This document shows positions 12,892 through 24,510 of a stretch of DNA of 64,000 bases, in pieces. Positions within the stretch are counted from its first letter, which is position 1. Each line of letters begins with the position of its first letter. A program made the translations under genes and the position numbers. The DNA lies in the NCBI GenBank assembly GCA_035041965.1, contig JAPYMA010001559.1:32136-96135 (forward strand), written 5' to 3'. The notes beneath the pieces were generated by a model that ran no database searches, was not told the origin of the DNA, and saw nothing but the letters and a program-made list of their open reading frames with translations. Source of the DNA: Anisakis pegreffii (lineage: Eukaryota > Nematoda > Chromadorea > Rhabditida > Anisakidae).

Positions 12892-14189
12892 AACTAATTT
12901 TGAAATTCTAAATATTTCGATCAGAAAGTTTAGTTAGTCCAATGGGTTTGAGATCCAGTAAGCTATTTGAGTTGAACTGTTAACGGAAACAGGAAAGGAG
13001 AGGAACAGGTTCTGTCAGAAACATTTTGAACTACACAGTGGGAATAGACTGACGGTTCCAATGATAATTACATCAAACAGAAAACGGCATTCGAATATTT
13101 TATTCGGGAACAAAAGCGATCAGTCAATCAAAAATTGTATTGAAATCTCGGAATTCAATTACTTATCGTTAATTACTTTCCACCAAGTGAAAAAATGACA
13201 GCTCTGAGCTCATTTGATGATACAAATAAAATTCTGCAAAAAATTATGTTAAACGAAGATTGCAAAATTAGTCTTCGATCTTTATTCAGAAAATTTCATA
13301 ATATGATAGGGTGTTTAAGATTTGCTGCTAGTTCTTTAGCCCCAAATCTATTGCTGTGGTGGTACTCTAATCATGACAGTGTTTGCGATTCTCGGACTGC
13401 CAAAGACCAGTGGATGAAATTTTACATGCATAAGCGACCTTGAGCGCTTCAGGTTGATTTACGAGTAACTTCATTTGTAACCGAAGGAGCGAAGATCAGA
13501 TATCCGATGAGAGAAGCTGATCAAAGTGAATTGGTGAGTGGAGTGAGTAATTAAGTTGAATATGCGTTTGTTATCGCTGCACTTACGAAGTATCCGATGA
13601 GATGTGCATAAAAGCAAAATAATGATGTGAATAGACATTGATATCTTCGTTCGCATATTTTTATCGTTCCATAAAGAGAGCATTCGGGTACTTGGTATAT
13701 ATGATCGGAAGCGAATGTTGACCATAATTTTGTTTAGACAAGCAACCGCCAGAGCAATTTTCCTTGTAAAAGTTTGCTTTTAATTAAAGAGTAAGATGAG
13801 GAACGATCATTGTGAAATGTGATGTTGTCATTGGAATTGATGTTGTCTTTGGAATTTGGGCAATGCCACATCAAAATGCACAATATTCGTAGAGTGTGTT
13901 TATTATATCACACTGCATTGCATTGCATTGTTCTGTGCGAATTGCACTGCATTATTCACTGATCGAATCATGTAGCTTCTCATCAAGAAATTTTCATTCT
14001 TCGGCACTTCATTGTCGCATTCTCCCGATTTCTCCCTTAACAGTCTGTTATTTGAACGTGATGAATCGGGACTACGATGCAGGTAATTGCTTTAAATAAA
14101 ATTGAAGTATATTGCCGCAAAATTTTATTCATTTAATTATATTGCCAAGCTAAAACTAAACACTAGCAAGAATGTCATTTTCTGCAGTG

Positions 14190-17080
14190 ATTTTCGAAAT
14201 ATGAACCAGTCCTACCCCGCAGCTGAGTCTTCCGCAACCCCGTTGGGACCTGAGCTATCACGATAAACCGCAGGGGAATTCCCCTACCCCGTGCGAGCCT
14301 TCGCTCTTAGAGAATCAGCCGCACCTACAGGGCCCCCGTAGATTGCACATAATAAAACTAACAGTAATCCATCGTCATCACATAGAACTGATTCATTTGC
14401 CATAAGAAACGCTGTGCGTAAGTGTTACAAGCCGTTATACTCAGGCTCTGGAACCAAAAAAAGTTCTGTCTTCACCAGAAAAATATCGCATCAACATTCA
14501 ATAGTCGGGACTGAGACTTAATTATGATTTTTTTTTCTGATAATGATGAGGAAATGTCAGTTCTGAGTTTGTGAACTGCACATTGAACATTGGTCTGCCT
14601 TTTCAATTCATATTCCCTACCATACACTAGTTCATTCAACTGCACAGATTACTCCAAGGCTTACATCGCGACGATACAGCAGTCAGATTTGCTACCTGGT
14701 TTCGACAAGTTTTCGTTGCCGCAATGCGCAACTAAATGCAGTCTGCGTAGTCGTATTCGGAGAGTCGCCCCAAAAACTTTAACAAGTTATATTCCCCAAG
14801 CTACAGACAAAAAGTGGGGGTCACCAAGGAAGCTACGAAATTCTCCGCACCTGTGGGAATTCGATTAAGGAAGTTTATCCCCCCCACTCCCTTCCTCCCC
14901 ATCAAGCAAATGTATCCGATAGGACTGAATATTTTCCGCACTCGCTGGGGGATGATTCATCAGAAATCACCACGATGGTTGCCTCGCGGAATCGCACACG
15001 GGCAGTTGCCCCCTTTGGAGCACTAATTCATAGGCGAAATCCGCAGATGAACTTATTTTTTGCCTCCACGTATGTTTTTTGACAAATATCCATTAAGGTC
15101 TGAAAAATCACTAAATCTGAAAAAAACTAAAAAATCTGAAAAAAACACGAATTTCACGGCTTGCGAAAGTTTTCTTTTCCTCCTCGTGCGAGTAAAGAAT
15201 ACATTACTTGTAAGCAGTCAGATATGCAGAATCCGAATCTGGAATTTGATTTTCTCTACAACGCACCGGTCTTCGCCGCAAATCAGTTAAACGTGCAAAG
15301 TACCAAATTGTTTTACTGTTTCTTCCAGACCAATAATAGTCTTGCTCACTTGGAAAATGTGTATTGTATCGAAACAAATGAATAATGAACAGGATGGTGG
15401 AAAAGTGAAACGGAGCAGAAAAATGAGGGATGTGGTAGATGAAACAGAGACAGTGAGAGCACATGGTTTCTTGATTAGGCGCAGACATGCTCCATTGGTT
15501 AGCGACGTTGCAGTGAACTTCAAGAAATGCTTCCTGAAACATTACTACAATGATGGGTGGTAGGAAGAAATAGGATTGGTTTTCGGATTCTGCTTATCTG
15601 ACCACAGACGTATAACACATTCTTTAACTTATGTCAGAATAAGAAGTCAACATTCTTGACAGACTGAAGTGTACGCTTTGTGGCCATTTTCTGCATTTTG
15701 ACGATTGTTTGCAAAAAACTGTAACTAACGATATGAAAAAGCTCCATTACAGATATTACTTAAGGAATATACCCTAGAAAATTGCCCTCTCATTATAGTG
15801 CACATTTTCGTTGAGCACTGTCATATGTTCAGTAATGTGTAGCTGATCATAAGCATCTGATTTTTCCTTCACCATTTACAAGTCTCGTTCATCAGGAATA
15901 GTTTAAAAAATACTTCACAAAAATGAAAACGAATCACATAATTGGTGACAAACAAAAAGCTCTGAAGTATTTGAAAATCCCTCGAAGGAGAACAATGTGC
16001 GTTTGGTAGAATGTTTGTTCGGCTTGAAAAGTGGAATGTGGACGTAGAATATCGTTAGAGGGCCAGCCAAATATGCGAGGCATAAAATTGAAATTTTGAA
16101 TTGATGTGGTTGTTTTCATAGCGTACATGCACTGAAAGTCATAAGTAGAGTCGAAAGTTGTTCAATTTCTTTAATTGCGTCGCATAAATAAAATGCAGCT
16201 AGTCTATAATTAATGTGATTGATGCTTTTATGAATTTGCTAGTCGGCATTGCAGCACACATTCTGCAAATTACTCTGTTCCGAAACTGCGCTTTATTCAT
16301 AAGCTGAACTCATCCCTTATTACTATAAAAAGTAACCATTGCACACAATCACTGCTTGAATAGTATTCGGATGACATCCGCCATAAACTGCCCTCGCAAT
16401 GATCTTTTCATGGCATGCACAATGCCGATAAAGATCTGATTCAATTCGAAGACTATCGCACCGTTTAGCACTCATTCATGCATTCCTAATTTCGTTTATC
16501 ATCATCTTTTCTGAAACAACCTATGAAAATGCACATAAAAGTTCGGTTTGATTGCATGAGGTGCATTCATTTGAATGCCTTGAATTTATCGTAAACAGTG
16601 AACTGATGCGTTTATACACTGGTGAAGACAATCAAATTTTCTTGATTTCAGCACACCTTGTTGAATAGATAATTGATTCGTTTCGAATGAACGATTATGA
16701 ATAAATCTTCTTTAACTGATCTTTCATCTGCGAGTATTTTTATGATCTGGTTAAGCTCGAAAAGAGAACAATTTCGATTACATTTTTTCACCTTTCTTCT
16801 CACTTTATCAGCAAGTACCAACCATCTGGAACAGATAGGTCGAACTAGTGAAGTTATCTGGACTGATGTTCGTCGAAGAGCGGGGTCCTTGTTTATGTCC
16901 ACGACTGGGTGCAATTCCCCGACAGTTTTACTCCTCCACTTTTTGATCGAGGTCCCTTCCCGGACGAATTCCCCCTGCAGAAACTACCTTCCGGCCAACT
17001 TCCTCCTGGCATTTTTTTCGGGGTCCTCTCTTGGACACTGTGCTCCCCGACGGAGTTCGCAGCGGCCAAAAAGTTGCTTA
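14190..17080. other. three GC-rich blocks of unknown origin
   Basis: Blocks at about 14,190-14,345, 14,810-15,030 and 16,870-17,080 stand out from the AT-rich background. They share words such as ccgca, gaattcccc and runs of C. The first contains a 14-bp palindrome, aggggaattcccct (14,272-14,285). Frames through them are not convincing as protein. They may be decayed copies of one element. Confidence 0.35.
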
Positions 17081-17582
17081 CCCTAGGAATACTAATGTGA
17101 AAATCAGTTCATGCGGAAAATGCTGAATCAAGCAGTCGCTCGACTCCCCTCGCATACACGCATTTAAAGAACACAGATTGGATGAATGCTCTATCCAAAA
17201 AATGAGGATCTAAACGACCAGAAATAAAGTGTATCATGCAGTTCGAAATCAATTCCTCGCTGAGTGGGTTGTGTGTGTGTGTGTGTGAGTGTGTATGTTT
17301 GCTCGTAATATCATCAGTTCGTTGTTATTATTGTCACGAAATGTCGTGAGGTGTCCGTTTGTCACCAGTTCTTTTGAATCGAATCGAGTCCGTCCATTCC
17401 CTTCCTCCTTTCGCTCTCCTTTCTTATCTCTCCTCTGAACGAGAACAACTATAAATCTGATCCTACTGCGGCACCATAAACAACGGCATACCACAAGCAT
17501 ACATAACCATTCGATTTGTCACAAAACTATTCAGTTCTAATTTGAAATCCCGTCCGATTTCGTCTCAAATGTTTTTTATACA

Positions 17583-17629
17583 AATCTTTGTTATGCATGA
17601 AGCTTCGCACTTCATGCATAACAAAGATT
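17583..17629. repeat. perfect inverted repeat, 20-bp arms, 7-base loop
   Basis: Arm aatctttgttatgcatgaag at 17,583-17,602, loop cttcgca, and its exact reverse complement at 17,610-17,629. The function is not visible from sequence. Confidence 0.95.
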
Positions 17630-19396
17630 CATGGTCAGTGACAATCGTTCCTCTCGAAGAATGTCGTTTGTTCGTTTCCAAACTCATACTCATACACCAT
17701 CTCGCAAAAACATTATCGCATATAATCATAGTAATCCCATTGTTGAATTTCACGATTCTTGAACACAACATATCACACAAAATAAACCTATCATAAAAGT
17801 GAAGGGCTGATGAGCAGAAGCCCATTGATGCATATGAACTTGAATCAGTTGATTCCCGACGCTGTCAATCACTGAAAAGTATGCCGTAAAAGCCTCCTTA
17901 ATAGCCAACAGTGATCAATGTGTTGATTTGAAAGCCATTGAAGCTCTGAACAGTTTTTTTTGATATCTATTGCTATGGTTTTCAAGTGAATCTAATCATG
18001 AAAATTGAAAATAAATTTTCGATCTTCTCATTGCTGATGCTCGTCAGTAAATCATCAGTTGGAGTAACGTGAGTGAAGTCGCCAATTTGCTCTTGATTGA
18101 TTACCACAATTCAGACACGTCGAATGTTCCATGGCTGAATTTTTCATGAAATCAAATTTTCACCGGGAAGAGATTAGAGGCGAACCAGAATGCTGATGAT
18201 GAAAATGTGAACTAGGCCTCGATGAAATATTACTGCTTCAGACGATCAAAAAACAACAGCTGATTAGGGTTCCAATTTCACTTTTCACTTTTCACGCATA
18301 TTCTTCAAAAGCACTGAATAGTGCATACTGCTGAATGCCATGCTCTTCTATCTGCATAGTTCAATGTGAATGATTTATGAATGTGAAAATGGCTCCATAT
18401 CTTTTTCAGTGTTGATGAATTGCTAAATAACATGAGCGCTTAACTCGAATGAGCACTTTTCTCCTATTGTTTCCATGGTCGTCCGTTGACTTTTGCTGAG
18501 TGTTTCACAGTAAAATCTGAGTAAAACACTTATTCGCACAGGATCAATATCAAATAACATAACAAAATACAATTGGAAAATCCGATAATTTTTCACGGAA
18601 CAGAGGAATGAATAGGTCAGCATTGCATTTGATACCGTTGGCACCAGCATATTATATCACCATTGTTTCTGCTCATGAACAACTGCTGTAATCATTCCTT
18701 GAATCAATTCACTAAAAAAGCAGCGAGCTGTTGTGATATTTCTGCGGTTAACGAATTCTAGTGAGACAAATCTGGACTGATGGTGCTATCGGTTACGATT
18801 AAATTTGTTTTGTGATTGCAATGAATTATAAGTCGTAATTTGGTGATACTATGGATGACTTCAGGGTATTCTGATCATTCGAAAATACGCCATTATACAG
18901 TGTGTTGAATTTTTCATTTTAGCATTTGACTGTTTCATGCAATGATTCGGGAGCCCGAAGGAATCTGCTCATATCTAACGTGTGGTTCACTATCATTTAC
19001 GATGTGGAAATAAATTCCTTGATAGAATTAGAAAAGAGTTCCGTTTGTTGTTTCCGATCTATTAGCCTTCTTATCAGCTAATCATACTGATCTGCGGGCA
19101 AAGACTTGCAGCTGACTGGAATTTTGGCAGCCAAAACCCGGCACTAAAATGAGTCAGTTAAATTTCAACTGACTGTGAGTGTTGCAAGCTCGGTGGAGCA
19201 TTCAAACCAAAACCTTCATGCTTCCATGAATTAATTCGAGTATCGTTTTTACTGAGGGGATGCGATTCTTATAATGCATTGTTGGTATATGTGCTGATTT
19301 ATCAACACGAATATGGATCAAAATCAGTCGAATGATGAAAGACATCGAAAAATAGAAACTGAAACAGACAGCAAGGAAGAAATCTTTAATGTTTTG

Positions 19397-19478
19397 GGAT
19401 AGAGACGTGAGATATATTTGGAATAGAGACGTGGAATAGAGACGTGAGATATTTTTCTGGAATAGAGACGTGAGACAT
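19397..19478. repeat. short tandem repeat of ggaatagagacgtgagatat
   Basis: Four imperfect units of about 13-26 bp built around gaatagagacgtgaga. It gives a repetitive R-L-Y-S peptide in the minus-strand frame, which I take to be incidental. Confidence 0.8.
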
Positions 19479-20966
19479 ACTGATGTGATGAGTAAATCTC
19501 AGAGCTTCTTACAAAATCTGTTGGTGGGGGTGTGGTCATGAGAAGAGCGAATCAGAAGGATGTATTCTGAGGACCTGCAATCGACTGAACATTGAACAAT
19601 CGCCTTTCGAAGCCGCCATATCGCTTCATTAAGTTGAAGCTATATCGCATCTTCACATTTCGATTAATTTGATCGTGTGCTACAATTCTCATTGTTAATT
19701 TCAATTGTTCTAAGCCATGCTCCGATTCATACAATCGAATACTAACTGAACAACTTGGAATCAGTGCAATCGTTCAATCATTGAATAATTAATCAGCAAT
19801 TATAATCGCTCACTGAGAGAGTAACCCTTCCAATGACCATCTAACGTCACTTCTATCATCATCATCATTCCTTCTTGCTCTCCTCTGCTCTCTGCAAGAT
19901 TTCAAGTAGAATAGTCTGGGGAAGCATCCGCTTTTCGAGTCGTCAGTTCACAACATCTTCTGCAGCAATCGATCGCATTGCCGGAGGTAGCTGGACATCA
20001 CGTACTCAGGCACACATAAATGTGGAAGCGCATACATATGTTTCATATATTCGTTTATTCATAAGCCATCAATTAGAAGCAAGCAGATTATCACTTCGGT
20101 TGTGAGAAGAACAAGAAGATGCTCTAATTCATGTGTTTGTTTCTAAAGAAATGACAACGAATAATTTAATAAAGCTGCTCTCGTCACGCAATTATTCGCA
20201 ATCTTTCTTTATCGTCAACCAGAAGCGCAATAATTTGTTTCATAAGCATTTGAGATGACGACGACTCGTAATGAGATTGTGTGCTCGCTTTTTATACATT
20301 GCTCCTCTACCGCTTCGTTGACAACTCATGTAAACCACGTTAACATTGGAGCGTGAAATGAATCACTGATAAGTTGAAATTCGATAATTGATAATAACCG
20401 ATCATTCAAGTAGCTTTTTTCGATGACAGCAACCAGTTCCTTACTTCCATCGATTACGTGCTGGTTCGAGCCAAGCTGAGTTGTTCATTGGTTCAGATGA
20501 TATTACTGTGTACAGGAGCAGAGATCATCGCTACAGAATTCAGTGAATTCAGTTGTTTTCGCCTCAGTAACTTCGAATCGATACTGTGGTACGTCAAAGG
20601 ATCTGTATGCTACTTCTTCAGTGCAGTACAATTTTCTGAACTGCACGATAATTGTGATATTTAACATTTCGAATTATTCTGCTATTCTGCCGTGCACAGT
20701 ACCCATCACTACCTTTATATTCCCCCAGTTTTTGTTGGTGATCTGAACCACTGACGTCGTCAGTTGATGCCGCTGAATTCGGCACTGAAAATTGTTTTTG
20801 GAATCATCATTTGAATTCTGAACATTTATTATCAGCGGAGAACGAAGACTTTCATTACCTCAGCGCAGCAGTTCCTGCACACTAATCCTAATTTGTCTCA
20901 CTGAAGAGCACTACTGCTCCATTCTTTAAGTGAAGGATCGGTGAGAATTTGCAAAAAAAAATCATT

Positions 20967-21194
20967 ATGGGATCCACGGCAGCTGGCGCTACTTTTCACG
21001 CATATAATCAAATTATTCGTACTTCGCTGCCAGCCAAAGCTTCTTCAGTACAGCAGAAACCTCTGCCTGTTGACGGCGAAGTTGGCAAGTTTTTTACTCA
21101 TAATGCCACATTTGATTTCTGCTTCGTTTCCTGCATTCTAATTATCAGCATCATCATCACTGGTGCAATACCAATATTGTTAAAGATTTTGTAA
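20967..21194 (+). other. candidate N-terminal exon beginning MGSTAAG
   Basis: A 75-codon frame starts M-G-S-T-A-A-G-A-T-F and runs into a hydrophobic C-terminal segment before TAA. Its start resembles the MG[ST]T first exons at 30646 and 36226. However, the only phase-1 donors in it (ATTC before GTACTT; ACTG before GTGCAA) are weak, so a link to the channel is doubtful. It could be an unrelated or chance frame. Confidence 0.2.
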
Positions 21195-23913
21195 TCATAA
21201 ATGTTGGGGAATAATTTTTTAATGATAAAACAATTTGAACATTTTGCATCGGACCATTATCAGCTATGCAGTTATGAGTGTTTCCATCAATGCTGTCTTT
21301 GTTCTGTGTCAGGTGAAATCGTTACATGTTGAATGATGCATGACAAATGTATTCTTCGAAAACGTCGTAACATAATTAGCTCTTTGTTAACCCTGTGAAT
21401 CTTTACTTATTCTCTAAGTATTTTGTTATTCTTTTGATTCTGATACTAAGCGAATATCCACTTAGTAGTTGACATCTGGGTGAGTTCTACTTGTTCAATG
21501 AGTGCACGTGAGTGGAATTGATGAATATGCAACTATAAAACATCAATTTTTTTGTCCTATTTTAAAAACTCAATTGAATCTATAATGCTCACATATCGTT
21601 CGGTTTCCAGCAAAATTTTTCATTATGGACGCAAATTGAATCCGAAAACTTTCGATTAAAAACGAATACTGCCATGAAAGCGTAGGAGTTGTGAAGCCTG
21701 AACATGGAGATAATGATTTCACTCATATCTGACTAGTTAGTTCTTGCGTGAGTGTGCTTGAAAGCTGAGTTTATACAACGGAGTGCAGAATGATGCATCG
21801 ATCCGTAACATAATATTATCATTTCCTTGCACTCCGATCCGTGCTATGAACTACGAATGTATCTTTGAGTGCGTTCTCGTTGCGATCGCTGCCTTTTTCG
21901 TTTCATGCTCACTGAGAATGGAATGTACATTTGGGAAACAGATTGGAGAATAACTGTTTTCCATAGACAGTAAATATTTCGAATAGATGCATTCACATCT
22001 TTCCTGATCATTTTTTAAGGAAGAACTTCCTAGAAAGCTATTTTGTAGAATTTCTCATTCAGCCAACACTAAATATCTGTGTCGAGAAAGAATTTACCCA
22101 TGAGGTTATTCTTGGGCTAAATTATCAATTTATGATTGCTGGATTAACCGAAAGTCAATCATTGTATCCCGTGGATAACATCGGACAGTCCAGCAAGCTT
22201 GTGACTGCAGTTCATTGCTCTCATCCCTTGCGAAATGCTCATTTCAGTATCGAATTTTGCTTGGCCTGATTGTGGATAAAAGACAATTTTTCTGTTCTTC
22301 ACATACATCACGTGCATTTGTCAATGAATATGTTGTTGTTAAAGGTGAAGTACTATTGTGAAAGCCATTGCTTTGCAATACATATCGCACAAATATTTAA
22401 TGCTAATAGCAGTTCCAATGGAATCTGAGATGAAAGTTTTTGATTCTGTTGCGATTTCATCATGCACATCGGCCAAGACAGATTATGTGTGGCAACATAA
22501 AATTGGGCATCAGTCTAGCCTGAGGCAGAGCTTTAATGCAGTCTGTAACTAGCCCTTAATTGGTGGAATCCATAAAATAAGACATCACGAACGAACAACT
22601 AACTCTCTGTGACCACGGAGATCAGATTATTGGATGAATGAATCGCCACCTATTACTACTGTAAGAATTGTTCGTGATCTGGGTTAAACCATTGTATATT
22701 CCAATTCGGAAGATTTCCTTATTTATAAGTCGCATGGCAGTAATAGCTGAATGAAAACACCGAAGTTGTGTTGTTGACAAAAAATTACATTTGTTTGATG
22801 TTCAACATTCCATTGTTATGATGTATGATGCAGTGATGTAGCAAAAAGCTTATGATGATAACTTCAAATAGATTTTCGTCAGATTCATCATCAAAGGAAT
22901 ATAAGTTACTCGTGTCGAGTTCATTGTGTATTGTTGTGACATAAAGGCGCATGGGATTTATTCATTTGAAAATAAACTTATAACTATGGAGGACGCTTCT
23001 GACTTCGAAGACGTTCGCTATCGAATTTCACTCGTTCATGTTCTATCGACTTTGTCCCGATCACATATGGTGTGTTACACATAAACCTAACCAATAATCA
23101 AGTTAGGCTCTATTGCATATCATTTTGCATCATCGAGTAGATTGTTAATATTTAATTTCGCAAACTCTGCTATATAAGGTTCCTTAAGTTTCTTAGGGTG
23201 TTAAAGTTCAACTATTAATGTTAAGGTTCAACAATCAGCTGTCAAAGATCTCGTGACTAACTAAAGCGATTGAATCGTAATAATGAGCCACTATCAGTCA
23301 GAACATCCGGAACGGTCTTTTAAATTAGAAATGCATTTTATCAGCAATCAATGTTTAAAATAAATGAGTTATCAACCGACGAAATGCTGCGTTAATAATC
23401 TGTGGAAGATGATGATGAACTTACCTTAATGGAAAGCGAACTCAGTGCAAACTTAAAAGCAAGTGCTTGACTGCTCTGCAATGGCAACATGAGAATTAAT
23501 GGGCCTCTCCGGAATTTGAAGGACAACGGGTGTCCTAAGACTCCTTGTATGGCTTTTCAAAGGCTGTTGCAGTCGAGCTTCCAGCTTGCGGTTACCTGCC
23601 TTACGAAGTTTTTTTTTCAGGGACATGAAAATGCTAATTCCACATCCGTTGCGACGTTTGAACTGAAAGTGTCTTCTTCTTGTAGTTGATTTCCTCCTCA
23701 CATTTGTGACCTACAGCTGACGATTAGCGATTATCACTTGTTAACATTGATTTGTTCACATTATCACTGCTAACATCATTCATTTTCACTAAGTGCATCA
23801 CACAAAAAGTATCAGCTTACATTCGCACCTTTAAAACAAACACCTTCGAAGATATTCTGTCTGCCTTTCTGTATACTTAATCTCACATGCCGAGCGCCTC
23901 TCAAAGCAATGTC

Positions 23914-24180
23914 GTAGCTAGGATTTTTTGCTAGGAGGAGGGGCGCAAAATGGTCTGGTACAAAAAATAGTTGAATTTTGGGTCTATTTTAAGACGTTTA
24001 TTTTTTATTTCCTCTCCTTCCCCTCCTTTCTTTTCCTTCTTTCTCCTATTTTCTTTTTGTTTCTCTCCTGTTCTTCTTTCCTCTTTTTCCATTTCTTGCA
24101 CCCTCCAGGGAGTGAGGGAGGAGGGGGTGCACGTCTCCTGCGCCCTTCCTTTTGAGTACGCAACTGACTGAAAATGACTC
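23914..24180. repeat. probable interspersed element with a polypyrimidine tract
   Basis: It opens with gtagctaggattttttgcta followed by aggaggggcgcaaaa, a wording common at the edge of invertebrate interspersed repeats. It then holds about 110 nt of nearly pure C/T (24,000-24,110) and a GC-rich end. The open frames here are compositional artefacts. Class is unknown. Confidence 0.35.
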
Positions 24181-24189
24181 TCTTCGGAG

Positions 24190-24510
24190 TGACTCATAAG
24201 CTATGCTCACATCCTCAAGGGGTATGGTATTCCAGGAGATGCGAGATGAGCTTTTATTTTTCATATATTAATGTAGGCGAGGACATAGTTCAACGCATGC
24301 ATGCGTGTAGAGTAGGCGACGATGGACCCTATCGTATGTATTTTTCAAAAGGCTAGAACGCACTCTGATGGTATTCACTTATCTACACTGCAGACACTTA
24401 CTGTAGTGGATGAAAGATACAGAGTGGATGTTGTGCGGGTATGAGGACATTTTAGTTACTGGTGTAGGGGGCGCGAGGATATCTTAAAATTTTCTAGGGG
24501 TTGCGGGGGG
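24190..24510 (-). repeat. dispersed repeat, copy 2
   Basis: Reverse-orientation relative of the repeat at about 9,748-10,060; the shared landmarks are described there. It sits next to another GC-rich, polypyrimidine-containing block at about 23,914-24,180, which may be part of the same composite insertion. Confidence 0.6.

Larger units (their letters stand above)
10903..20960. other. gene-poor stretch upstream of the SLC46-like gene
   Basis: No frame here looks like a family I know. It holds the direct repeat pair (11.6 and 12.8 kb), three GC-rich blocks (14,190-14,345; 14,810-15,030; 16,870-17,080), a (GT)n run at about 17,269-17,287, a perfect hairpin at 17,583 and a short tandem repeat at 19,397. 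The remainder is AT-rich sequence in which I see nothing. Confidence 0.5.

Noticed and set aside
13896..13960. Repeated gcattgcattgcattg resembling a functional tandem element
   Set aside because: Only three or four short imperfect units; simple-sequence noise.
16697..17086. 129-codon plus-strand frame
   Set aside because: Its openness comes from a GC-rich block that is also open in another frame; composition is Ser/Leu/Pro-rich with no recognisable domain.
23453..23701. Basic 82-codon minus-strand frame rich in Arg and Lys
   Set aside because: No family recognised, no flanking exons or convincing splice sites; likely chance.
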